Source of the DNA: Cyclobacterium plantarum
Lineage (GTDB): Bacteria > Bacteroidota > Bacteroidia > Cytophagales > Cyclobacteriaceae
Direction of reading: 5' to 3'
Assembly (NCBI RefSeq): GCF_011290685.1
Contig: NZ_JAANYN010000001.1
Coordinates: forward strand, 124,001-188,000
Length of the DNA: 64,000 nt
This document shows positions 27,084 through 35,005 of the stretch, piece by piece. The translations under genes and the position numbers were made by a program. The notes beneath the pieces were generated by a model that saw only the letters and a program-made list of their open reading frames with translations, was not told the origin of the DNA and searched no databases. Positions within the stretch are counted from its first letter, which is position 1. Each line of letters opens with the position of its first letter.

Positions 27084-27779
27084 TCACAGGATGGCTCTTA
27101 GTTCGGATAGGTGTCTGATGGTAAAGGTAGATTGTACCGGATCAGTTATTCCCCGGGGGTTATAATAAACCTGATCGATGGCTGCGTTCCTGGCACCCAG
27201 TATATCGGAGTTTGGATTGTCCCCAATCATCAGACAATCATCAGGCTTGCTGCCAAGCTTTTCAAGTGCATGGACAAAAATTCTTTTGTCCGGTTTTCTG
27301 AATCCGGAGCTTTCAGAAGTCACAATTAATTTAAAGTATGGCGCCAATCCGGAATATTTTAATTTGGCGTATTGACTGTCATTGAAGCCGTTGGTGATGA
27401 TGTGCAGGGCATATGCATTACTCAGGTAGTCCAGAATTTCGAAAGTATGGTCCATGACTTTGGATCTGGAAGATGTTTGGGAGACAAAATCCTTCTCGAA
27501 GGTGCTGGGAATATGGTCGGTTGACAACTTTGCCCTGGAAAAAACCTTGATAAAGCGGATTTTTCGCATATCGGATTGATTTACCTTGCCCCGGTTAAAC
27601 AGGTCCCAAAGTTCATAATTGGTGGTAAGAAAGGCCTCAAAAAAGGATTCAAACGTGATTTCCCCCAACTCTGCTAACCGGTGACGGGCAAATAGTTCCA
27701 GAAGCGTGTCTCTGACATTGCTGTCATAATCCCATAAAGTATGGTCCAGGTCAAAAAAAATATGTTGGTACTTTTTCAC
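27084..27779 (-). CDS. HAD family hydrolase, YjjG-like nucleotidase
   Basis: About 231 residues from a GTG at 27779. Motif I FFDLDHTLWDYD, motif II TNGF, motif III lysine in GFRKPDKRIF and motif IV MIGDNPNSDILGA identify a haloacid-dehalogenase-type phosphatase, closest in layout to YjjG pyrimidine 5'-nucleotidase. A longer reading (ATG 27857) would add 26 residues overlapping the regulator gene; the GTG places the DLD motif at the usual distance from the N-terminus and starts 10 bp after the ArsR stop. Confidence 0.85.
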   Translation of the reverse strand: MKKYQHIFFDLDHTLWDYDSNVRDTLLELFARHRLAELGEITFESFFEAFLTTNYELWDLFNRGKVNQSDMRKIRFIKVFSRAKLSTDHIPSTFEKDFVSQTSSRSKVMDHTFEILDYLSNAYALHIITNGFNDSQYAKLKYSGLAPYFKLIVTSESSGFRKPDKRIFVHALEKLGSKPDDCLMIGDNPNSDILGARNAAIDQVYYNPRGITDPVQSTFTIRHLSELRAIL

Positions 27780-27789
27780 ACTGATTATT

Positions 27790-28173
27790 TTATTTTCTAT
27801 ATGGATTGTTTTGAATTTTATTTTTGGCCAGTTCCCTGTTGGAGTAGAGAATTTCATAAATCTCCTGATCTCTCAAGAGGTTCTGGTCTTTTTGGATGAA
27901 TTTTAAAATCTGACCTAGTATTTCCTGGGCTTCTTCCAATACATAATAAAATGTCCACTGATCCTTTTTTCTACTGCCTATTAAACCCGCATGCTTTAAA
28001 TAGGTTACGTGCCTGCTGGTTTTTGTTTGGGTAAAATCCAGGATATGCTCCAGATCCGATATACACAATTCCTGATTTTGCATCAACAAGTGCAGGATTC
28101 TCACCCTTGCTTCCTCAGAAAGGGCTTTAAATACCCGCATCCCATAATTTAAACTTATGTTTTTTAAGCGCAT
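27790..28173 (-). CDS. ArsR family transcriptional regulator
   Basis: 127 residues with a winged helix at about 8-85: FKALSEEARVRILHLLMQNQ, CISDLEHILDFTQTKTSRHVTYLKHAGLI, then the wing SRKKDQWTFYYVL. The single Cys in ELCISDLE occupies the place of the arsenic-sensor ELCVCD motif but there is no second Cys, so metal sensing of that type is unlikely. It is directly upstream of the HAD hydrolase gene and probably co-transcribed. Confidence 0.85.
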   Translation of the reverse strand: MRLKNISLNYGMRVFKALSEEARVRILHLLMQNQELCISDLEHILDFTQTKTSRHVTYLKHAGLIGSRKKDQWTFYYVLEEAQEILGQILKFIQKDQNLLRDQEIYEILYSNRELAKNKIQNNPYRK

Positions 28174-28320
28174 TTAATTAACTTTAACAAATAAAACATG
28201 TTGAAGTTAATGAATTCAGCTGTATTTCACTTATTATCGTGAAATCATTGGCTTTGTAACCAAACAGGCTTGATTATCTCCCGTAAATGAAAAGGAAAGG
28301 CCTACTGAAAAATAAAAGAA

Positions 28321-28965
28321 GTGAAAAAGTTTATCGCAATACTAGCCGTTTTTGTAGTGGGGTTTTTAGGAATTCACCAGTCTGCCACAGCTCAGGACAC
28401 CCCTGATCGAAAAGTAGTGCAGTTATCTGGTGTGATCCTGAATGCTGACAGTACCACTGCGATTCCGGGTGTAAATATTTACGTTCCCAAAAAGGGTCGC
28501 GGCACCAGCAGTAATCGGTTTGGGTATTTTTCCATGCCGGTGGTGGCCGGGGACAGTGTGGTTTTTTCCTACATAGGACTTAAAAGACAGACCCTCAAAA
28601 TTCCTGCGGATATAACCGAAGACAAGGTCAGCTATATACTGACCATGATACAGGATGAAATAGCGCTTCAGGAGGTGAAAGTGATGCCCTATCCCACCGA
28701 GGAAGAATTTAAAAATGCCATTCTGGCTGTAAATGTAGATGCAGAACCACCCCTTAACAGGGGCAACCTCAGCCCGCAATTACTTTTAAAGTGGGCTGAA
28801 GAAATGCCTGCTTCGGGAAATGAGAATTTCAGGCAATTTACCAACCAGCAAACCCAACAAACCCTGGACAGGTATGGTCCAAGGCCTTTGCCGCTACTTA
28901 ACCCCTTTGCCTGGGCCCAGTTTATCAAATCGATAAAAAACGGAGACCTGAAAAACAGGGACTGA
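28321..28965 (+). CDS. Secreted protein with carboxypeptidase-like regulatory domain
   Basis: 214 residues starting at GTG 28321, with a signal peptide (KKFIAILAVFVVGFLGIHQSATAQ). Residues about 35-120 form a CarboxypepD_reg-like beta-sandwich (LSGVILNADSTTAIPGVNIYVPKKGRGTSSN split over strands, then FGYFSMPVVAGDSVVFSYIG). In Bacteroidota this domain precedes TonB-dependent receptors or stands alone in surface proteins; here it is stand-alone, followed by a proline- and asparagine-rich tail. Function unknown. Confidence 0.75.
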   Translation: MKKFIAILAVFVVGFLGIHQSATAQDTPDRKVVQLSGVILNADSTTAIPGVNIYVPKKGRGTSSNRFGYFSMPVVAGDSVVFSYIGLKRQTLKIPADITEDKVSYILTMIQDEIALQEVKVMPYPTEEEFKNAILAVNVDAEPPLNRGNLSPQLLLKWAEEMPASGNENFRQFTNQQTQQTLDRYGPRPLPLLNPFAWAQFIKSIKNGDLKNRD

Positions 28966-28985
28966 AATCAGGCAAGGCGAAAGCG

Positions 28986-29046
28986 TCACACAGTGATATG
29001 ATTATTCTGGCGAGATTCTCCCGAGAGTAGCGACAGCTATGTGACC
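28986..29046. repeat. Possible extragenic structured element
   Basis: GTCACA (28986-28991) and TGTGAC (29041-29046) enclose about 50 bases with only short internal pairing, in the gap before the PafA gene. It may be a copy of an interspersed element, but no second copy is in the window. Confidence 0.25.
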
Positions 29047-29143
29047 GTTCAAAAAAAAGGTATAAACACATCAAATGAACTGTGTAAAGCTCCGCTTAAA
29101 ATTTTTCCGCTCATCACTTTTCAGATGAGATGGTCATCATCTA

Positions 29144-29175
29144 TTTATTTCAAATAAATCAAAAAGGTATATTTG
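29144..29175 (+). promoter_or_regulatory. Bacteroidota-type promoter of the PafA-like gene
   Basis: TATATTTG (29168-29175) matches the -7 box TAnnTTTG; TTTA (29144-29147) lies 20 bp upstream. The start codon follows 22 bases later. Confidence 0.5.
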
Positions 29176-29197
29176 CCGAAATAAGAAATCTAAAAAC

Positions 29198-30838
29198 ATG
29201 AAAAATTTATTTGTTCTGGCCTTCCTGATCTTGTCTCATTCAGTTTTTTCACAAGACAGTAAATCCATAAGCCAGGAAAGACCAAAACTGGTTATTGGCA
29301 TAGTAGTAGACCAAATGAGGCAGGAATATTTTTACCGCTATCAGGACAGGTTTGTGGAGGGTGGTTTCAAGCGCCTGATGAATGAGGGTTTTATGATGAA
29401 AAACGGGCATTATAACTACATCCCCACTTATACCGGCCCGGGCCATGCTTCGGTATATACAGGTACTACACCTGCTACCCATGGGATCATCGGTAACGAT
29501 TGGTATGTGCGGTCATTGGGACGAACCATTTACTGTGCAGAAGACAGTACTGTTTCCGGGGTGGCCGGTAGCCCCTCCGGTGGAGAAATTTCCCCCAGAA
29601 ACCTATTGAGCAGTACCATTACGGACGAACTCATGTTCGCTACCGGAAAGCGCTCAAAAGTCGTTGGCGTTGCCATCAAAGACCGGGGAGCTGCCTTACC
29701 GGCAGGACACCTGGGTGATGCTTATTGGTATGATGCCAAAACCGGGGAATTCATGACATCTACTTATTATTATGATGAATTGCCTGATTGGGCAAAAGCC
29801 TTTAATTCCAGAAAACTTCCGGAAAAATACCTGTCTGAGACCTGGGAAACCCTCTTCCCTCTGGAAAGCTACGTACAAGGAGCTCCTGATAATAATGAAT
29901 TTGAATCCCCTTTTATAGGCATGGAAACGCCCACCTTCCCCTATGATTTGGCTGCTTTGAAAGAAAATAACGGCGGATTGGGCCTGATCAGTACTACTCC
30001 ATATGGTAATACCCTAACCCTGGACCTGGCCTATGCGGCACTTGAAGGAGAGCAGTTGGGCAAAAGGGGAGAAACAGACTTTCTGGCGGTAAGTTTTTCT
30101 TCTACCGATTATATCGGACACAGGTTTGGACCTTCATCGGTGGAGGTAGAAGACAATTACCTCCGGCTGGACAGGGGACTGGCTGATTTTTTTGATCACC
30201 TGGATAAGGAAATTGGCGAGGGCGAGTACCTGGTTTTTTTGACCGCAGATCATGGTGTAGCGGATGTGGTGCGATACATGCAAAGTGAAAGAGTAGCTGC
30301 CGGAAGCCTGGATACCCGCTTTGTGCTGACGCAACTCCGGGGTTTCACCAATCAGCATTTTGGAGAAGGAAACTGGATTTTAAACTATTCCAATGAACAG
30401 GTATTCTTAAACCGCTACCTGGCAGAGGAAAAAGGTTTGTCATTTGGGGAGCTGCAAAAAGCAGTGGCGGATTTTATGTTGCGTTTTGATGGCATCAAGG
30501 AAACTTATACCGGTGAAGATCTCAGGCGCCTGGAATACACCAAAGGAAGGAAAAGCCTTTTGCAGATGGGTTTCAATCACAAGGCATCGGGTGATGTGAT
30601 GGTGATTCTGGAGCCCGCCTGGCTAAGCAACTCGGTAAGAGGGACCACCCATGGCACAGGTTATACTTATGATACCCATGTACCTATAGTGTTTTATGGT
30701 TGGGGTATCAAGCCAGGAAGCAGCAGCCGTTATGCCACCATTACCGATATTGCACCTACCTTATCCATGTTGTTGCATACCCGATTGCCAAATGGAGCTT
30801 CCGGACAGCCTATTGGTGAGGTTCTGGATGTGGAATAA
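29198..30838 (+). CDS. PafA-like alkaline phosphatase (phosphate monoesterase)
   Basis: 546 residues with a signal peptide (MKNLFVLAFLILSHSVFS). Residues align by position with the PafA alkaline phosphatase: D38 (VVDQM), nucleophile T79 (TYTGPGHAS), N100 (GIIGNDWY) and the K161-x-R163 pair in AIKDRGAALPAGH, which marks monoesterases against diesterases of this superfamily. Later zinc ligands are in SSTDYIGHRF, TADHGVA and DTHVPIVFYG. It releases phosphate from organic esters in the periplasm. A terminator follows directly. Confidence 0.9.
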   Translation: MKNLFVLAFLILSHSVFSQDSKSISQERPKLVIGIVVDQMRQEYFYRYQDRFVEGGFKRLMNEGFMMKNGHYNYIPTYTGPGHASVYTGTTPATHGIIGNDWYVRSLGRTIYCAEDSTVSGVAGSPSGGEISPRNLLSSTITDELMFATGKRSKVVGVAIKDRGAALPAGHLGDAYWYDAKTGEFMTSTYYYDELPDWAKAFNSRKLPEKYLSETWETLFPLESYVQGAPDNNEFESPFIGMETPTFPYDLAALKENNGGLGLISTTPYGNTLTLDLAYAALEGEQLGKRGETDFLAVSFSSTDYIGHRFGPSSVEVEDNYLRLDRGLADFFDHLDKEIGEGEYLVFLTADHGVADVVRYMQSERVAAGSLDTRFVLTQLRGFTNQHFGEGNWILNYSNEQVFLNRYLAEEKGLSFGELQKAVADFMLRFDGIKETYTGEDLRRLEYTKGRKSLLQMGFNHKASGDVMVILEPAWLSNSVRGTTHGTGYTYDTHVPIVFYGWGIKPGSSSRYATITDIAPTLSMLLHTRLPNGASGQPIGEVLDVE

Positions 30839-30864
30839 TATACTTTAAGCGAAATGAAAAAATA

Positions 30865-30892
30865 AAATGCCAGACTGGTCAGTCTGGCATTT
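30865..30892. terminator. Intrinsic terminator after the PafA-like gene
   Basis: A perfect 13-bp stem (AAATGCCAGACTG with CAGTCTGGCATTT) around a two-base loop, 26 bases after the stop codon. T-rich tails exist on both strands but are short. Confidence 0.8.
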
Positions 30893-30925
30893 GATGTTTA
30901 ATCCCTTGCCTGGCTTGGGTTACAG

Positions 30926-31339
30926 CTAGTCCCATACAAATTCCCCCAGCTCCATACTCCAGTCATTCCCAAAGAAACCGGCTCCTGCAACGGCCTCGTA
31001 TTCCTTTTCAACTACTTCAGCTGCTTTGGGGCGTTCATGATTTTTCAAAAAATCAAACAGCGGCGGCCAGTCAGCAGAAATATTTCCAAACCAATGTCCT
31101 CCTCCCGGATATTCGTGATAGGCAAAATCCGGGTGAGAATCTGCCAGCAAGCGGGCCACCACAGGGTCAGCAGGAATTTAGTTGCGGGCATAGCGGGGAT
31201 ATTTTACAGAGACACCATAAGTGGTTACCCATCCTGTTTTGAAGATAATTTGATCGGGATTGCTTTGTGCCCAGGTGCTGGAAAATAATCCGGATAACAA
31301 AATGAGAGCCGGAAAAAAGGCTGCTAATTGCTTGTGCAT
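30926..31339 (-). pseudogene. Remnant of a secreted alpha/beta-hydrolase or esterase
   Basis: From the ATG at 31339 a signal peptide (QLAAFFPALILLSGLFSSTWAQ) and 27 mature residues (GWVTTYGVSVKYPRYARN) end at TAA (31178-31180). The same frame reopens at once and runs to 30926 with YHEYPGGGHWFGNISADW and PPLFDFLKNH, which looks like the C-terminal catalytic-His region of an alpha/beta-hydrolase. The middle, including the nucleophile Ser, is absent. So this is an internal deletion with a nonsense codon at or near the junction. The parent family is inferred from the GGGH segment only. Confidence 0.7.
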
Positions 31340-31449
31340 ATTTATTGGTTAGTGGTTAAATTTAAGCAGGTAATCGGTATTTGCTTCCTAATTGCTTTTC
31401 ACTGGTTCCATTGGCTCAAAGAAAAGGCTTTTTGGATGGGTTTTTAAAC

Positions 31450-32415
31450 CTAATTCTGAAATATATTTTCTCTATGCCAAATTAAATTATTTTTTAAAGG
31501 CCAATAAGCTTTCCTTAAAGGAAGGTTTATTGGTCTGTTCTCAAACTCCCTGATCCCATAGTTCGATTGATATTCACTAAAGCGTTCTGATACCAGGACC
31601 CGATAATCATTATCAATTGCAATCAACCCCCTGTCAAATGCGCGATGAAGGTTTGGACATAAAGCTATTCCATTCTTTATTGTATCATCAAAACTTTTGC
31701 TAAATGGTACAATGTGACAAGCATCAATCATGGATAAGTTTAAGGTAGCATCTATCCGCATCCCAGAAATGGCACAAGCGTGATCGTATATTTTTGGAAC
31801 TTCTCTTTTAAAAAGATTTCCTCTAATGAATATTTCCTCCTCATCTTGTTGCTGAATCAGACTTTGAATTTCAATCTTATATTGTCCGGCAGATTCATTT
31901 AAAATCTTACTTTCAATCTCAACAAAAAGCTGTTCTTGCTTTTCTAAAGACAAATAGAAATCACTACTCCTGGTGGGGAAATATTCATCCAATAAAAACT
32001 GTTGTAATAAAAAGTTCTTTTTGGGATCTTTCATTAATGAATATAAATCCTCATTCAAAATAGCACAATCAACCGCTACATTTAAATTGGAAAAACTTCG
32101 CATGGAAGCTGATAAATGAATGATTTTTTCGAATCCCAATTTCGGAACCAGCTTCCAAAATTTTTCGCTTTTTAAATGATAAAAGGGTAAAGCAAATTGG
32201 CTATGGTGATTTGTGGTAACCAACGATGACCAGTTCGTCTTGAAAAATGCAACCAATTCAGGAGTTATCCTGATTTCGTTGGAATCGTTGACACCGTATT
32301 GAAACGTTTGTAATAAAGAGATTAATAAAATAGGTTTATGAGGTGCAATACCATGCGCCCTGTCTATTCTTAGTTTCTTAAAAGCAAGAAGATATTTTTT
32401 AAGTGTTTTATCCAC
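31450..32415 (-). CDS. HNH endonuclease, probable restriction-type nuclease
   Basis: 321 residues, GTG start at 32415 (no ATG in frame upstream). The N-terminal region (about 1-150, with GIAPHKPILLISLLQTF) is the head region often found before HNH domains in putative restriction endonucleases. The C-terminal HNH domain (about 215-285) has CAISG, the metal/catalytic IDACHIVPF, NGIALCPNLHRAFDRGLI and the following strand. It is visibly more AT-rich than its neighbours and stands alone between a pseudogene and a secreted-protein gene, which suggests horizontal acquisition. No methyltransferase is present, so modified-DNA cleavage is possible but unproven. Confidence 0.8.
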   Translation of the reverse strand: MDKTLKKYLLAFKKLRIDRAHGIAPHKPILLISLLQTFQYGVNDSNEIRITPELVAFFKTNWSSLVTTNHHSQFALPFYHLKSEKFWKLVPKLGFEKIIHLSASMRSFSNLNVAVDCAILNEDLYSLMKDPKKNFLLQQFLLDEYFPTRSSDFYLSLEKQEQLFVEIESKILNESAGQYKIEIQSLIQQQDEEEIFIRGNLFKREVPKIYDHACAISGMRIDATLNLSMIDACHIVPFSKSFDDTIKNGIALCPNLHRAFDRGLIAIDNDYRVLVSERFSEYQSNYGIREFENRPINLPLRKAYWPLKNNLIWHRENIFQN

Positions 32416-32562
32416 TCTACCGGGATTGATTGAAATGAAAAAGTTAAATTATTAATTTAAAATCATTCAAAGTGAAATCTTTCAAGAAATTCCACCAACC
32501 CATTTTCACCAAAGCCAGTCTCTCAAGATAACCATGGCAAAGGTGGAAATAAATTAAAATAC

Positions 32563-33150
32563 CTATTCCTTCGGAGGATTGATCATGATATGGGCGCGGT
32601 GGGTGCCGGGATCCATGATCCAGGGCATACCTGGGGCCTCCGGCTTGAGTGCCAGACCGGTACTTTCCTGGGTGGCCCAGGGGATATACACCACATAACG
32701 CAGGTAGGTGTTTTTGACCTCTCCTTGCATGGCATCATAATCCTCTGCCGCTGCAGTCAGGGCATACAGGGTAGCTCCTTCTTTGGGCATTTTGAGCGTG
32801 CCTGCCTTCGCCTCATTCTCCCGTGTGTCAAATATTTCCTTGAAATTTTTGCCCTCCTTTTTCAGTTCCCGGCCCCGTTCCATAAAGGGCTCCAGGTCCT
32901 TGTGGTAGCAAGCCACGTTAAAACCCTCCGCCTGGGGATCATCTGCAATGCAGACCAGCTCATTGCTGCCTTCCCGCAGTACGGTCCAGGTGCCCCCCGC
33001 ATCATAACCGTATACCATGGCTCCATCCCTCAAATCCTCGGGAGCGGCCAGAACGGCAGTTTTTATTTGCATCGCTTTGGAAGGGATTTGCTGAGCTTCG
33101 GCATGAAAAAAAAGCATCAGGGCAAAAAGGGGTAAACAAAGGTTTTTCAT
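32563..33150 (-). CDS. Conserved hypothetical secreted protein
   Basis: 195 residues from the ATG at 33150 (a TTG two codons upstream is less likely). Signal peptide MKNLCLPLFALMLFFHAEA, then a compact domain with GAMVYGYDAGGTWTVLREGS, LVCIADDPQAEGFNVACYHKDL, and a C-terminal WIMDPGTHRAHIMI. Two cysteines (about 70 and 81) could form a disulfide. No family with known function is recognised. It reads in the same direction as the M28 peptidase gene upstream, but a terminator separates them. Confidence 0.65.
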   Translation of the reverse strand: MKNLCLPLFALMLFFHAEAQQIPSKAMQIKTAVLAAPEDLRDGAMVYGYDAGGTWTVLREGSNELVCIADDPQAEGFNVACYHKDLEPFMERGRELKKEGKNFKEIFDTRENEAKAGTLKMPKEGATLYALTAAAEDYDAMQGEVKNTYLRYVVYIPWATQESTGLALKPEAPGMPWIMDPGTHRAHIMINPPKE

Positions 33151-33274
33151 GGTCAAGTAGCGTTTGTTTATTGGTTGTCTATAAGTCTTTAATATAAGGG
33201 CAATTTTTATAAAAATGAAGAAAAAGTAAAAAAGATAGATCTATCATTTGGCTTTCCTGGCAGATAAATGGAAT

Positions 33275-33303
33275 AAAAAAGCCGCCGAAGGTAATCCGGC
33301 GGC
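33275..33303 (-). terminator. Intrinsic terminator after the M28 peptidase gene
   Basis: GCCGCCG (33281-33287) pairs with CGGCGGC (33297-33303); on the minus strand the stem is followed by six T. Confidence 0.85.
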
Positions 33304-33329
33304 AATTGAATTTTTTCCACTTACAGGCT

Positions 33330-34829
33330 TTACCTGTCCAAACGGGTGTTGGTACCATCCACGGGAGTCCTGTGCTCCCGGTTGGCCAGGTCCCAGGCAG
33401 TATGGAAGATCAACCGGGCCCGCTTCTCCATCAGGTCAAACTCGATTTTGTCTACCGTATCCGTTGGCTGGTGGTAATCGTCATGGACGCCGTTGAAAAA
33501 GAAGATCACCGGGATATTGTGCTTGGCGAAATTGTAATGGTCGGAGCGGTAATAAAACCGGTTGGGATCATCTTCCGCATCGTAACGGTAATCCAGGATC
33601 AGGTTGGTGTAGGTGATATTATTGTATTCATTAATGATTTTAAGCTGGGAAGAAAGCATTTCAGAGCCAATCACATAGACGTAGTCCTGATTTTCTGCAT
33701 TCTGGTATTCATAATCAATGCGTCCGACCATATCTATATTCAGGTTGTTCACTGTATTTTCCAGGGGAAACACCGGGTTGTCCGCATAATATTCCGAACC
33801 CAACAGTCCTTTTTCCTCTCCGGTTACATTCAGGAACAAAATGCTGCGCCGGGGTTTGTTGCCTTCTTTGGCGGCATTGGCAAAAGCCTCAGCTATTTCC
33901 ATCACTGACACAGTTCCGGAACCATCATCGTCCGCACCATTATTGATTTCTCCCTTGCTATTGATTCCTACATGGTCATAATGTGAAGAGATGACAAGCA
34001 CTTCTTCTTTTTTATCCGTTCCTTCCAGGTAAGCCAGCACATTTTCCGTACCTACAATTTGCTTGTCTTTTTGTACCCGATACCTGACTTTCCGGGATGC
34101 AATGGATTCCGGGTTGTTTTTTGCGGCCTCCTTCAGTTCTTCTACTGGGGTTTCGAACAACTGGCCCATCTGTTCGGAGCTGACCATAAATACCGGTTTG
34201 TGTTCGGTAGGGCGATCAAATCCCAAACGGCCCCGGCCCGAAAGATTTTTGTATCGGTTGGCCATCCGGTCAAAATTGGCCTGGCCTTCCATGGTCACAA
34301 TAATTACTCCCTCAGCTCCTGCATCCATCACCTTTTTGACGGCATCTGCAGAACGTGCACCAATGGCCCAAAGGCCTACCAGCTTTCCTTCCACAGCTAC
34401 TTTTTCCAGGTTTTCTTCAGAGGCCAGGCCCAAAAACACCAAATCGGTTCTGATTCTTTTTTTCATATCCCCGTCACCAATAAACACAAAATCCTCATTC
34501 AGGATCAGATCCCTTTTCCCCACTCTTAATTCCACTTTCTCCCAACGCACACTGGAGAGTTCAAAAGATTGCAGGAAACTTCCGGACAATGGGCCGGTCA
34601 GGCCCTTTTTCCGGTAAAAATCCACCAGGTATTCGGCTGCCAATTTTTGCCCCTTTTCCCCGGTATCCCTTCCCTCCAGCTCATCAGAGGCCAGGTAAGT
34701 CAGGTGGTTTTCCAAATCCCCTGCCTGTATGGTAGCGGCATATTTTAAAGAAAGGTCTTCCTGTCCCAAAAGGGAAAAAGAAAGCCCGGTAAACAGCAAA
34801 ATTGCTGCAATCATCGGTCTATTTTTCAT
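33330..34829 (-). CDS. M28 family zinc peptidase, secreted
   Basis: 499 residues with a signal peptide (MIAAILLFTGLSFSLLG). A PA-like insert (about 120-200) precedes the catalytic domain. Zinc ligands and catalytic residues are visible: ISSHYDHVG (His, Asp), NGADDDGSG (bridging Asp), NVTGEEKGLLGS (Glu-Glu), LNIDMVGRI (Asp) and the last His in HDDYHQPTDTVDKI. Members are aminopeptidases acting in the periplasm or outside the cell. It is divergent from gcvP. Confidence 0.92.
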   Translation of the reverse strand: MKNRPMIAAILLFTGLSFSLLGQEDLSLKYAATIQAGDLENHLTYLASDELEGRDTGEKGQKLAAEYLVDFYRKKGLTGPLSGSFLQSFELSSVRWEKVELRVGKRDLILNEDFVFIGDGDMKKRIRTDLVFLGLASEENLEKVAVEGKLVGLWAIGARSADAVKKVMDAGAEGVIIVTMEGQANFDRMANRYKNLSGRGRLGFDRPTEHKPVFMVSSEQMGQLFETPVEELKEAAKNNPESIASRKVRYRVQKDKQIVGTENVLAYLEGTDKKEEVLVISSHYDHVGINSKGEINNGADDDGSGTVSVMEIAEAFANAAKEGNKPRRSILFLNVTGEEKGLLGSEYYADNPVFPLENTVNNLNIDMVGRIDYEYQNAENQDYVYVIGSEMLSSQLKIINEYNNITYTNLILDYRYDAEDDPNRFYYRSDHYNFAKHNIPVIFFFNGVHDDYHQPTDTVDKIEFDLMEKRARLIFHTAWDLANREHRTPVDGTNTRLDR

Positions 34830-34942
34830 TATGACTGTTTAAACGATTATAAATATGGTAAACTGTAAACCTATTCCTGGCCCAAACGGTTTATAAGAAG
34901 ATATTTAAGGTTAAAATAAACACCTAAATTAGCTAATATTTC

Positions 34943-34950
34943 TACCTTTG
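34943..34950 (+). promoter_or_regulatory. Possible -7 box upstream of gcvP
   Basis: TACCTTTG matches the Bacteroidota -7 element TAnnTTTG, 56 bp before the gcvP ATG. No good -33 TTTG is seen at the usual distance. No glycine riboswitch is recognisable in the 176-base gap. Confidence 0.35.
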
Positions 34951-35005
34951 CGGTTCGATTCAGGATAATTTGGTTCGGCCAAAAATAATCATATTTTATC
35001 TTTAT

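Noticed and set aside
33306-33908. 200-codon plus-strand ORF opposite the M28 peptidase
   Set aside because: Antisense to the catalytic domain; composition matches a shadow frame.
34830-35005. Glycine riboswitch upstream of gcvP
   Set aside because: No tandem aptamer-like stems or conserved core were found in the gap.
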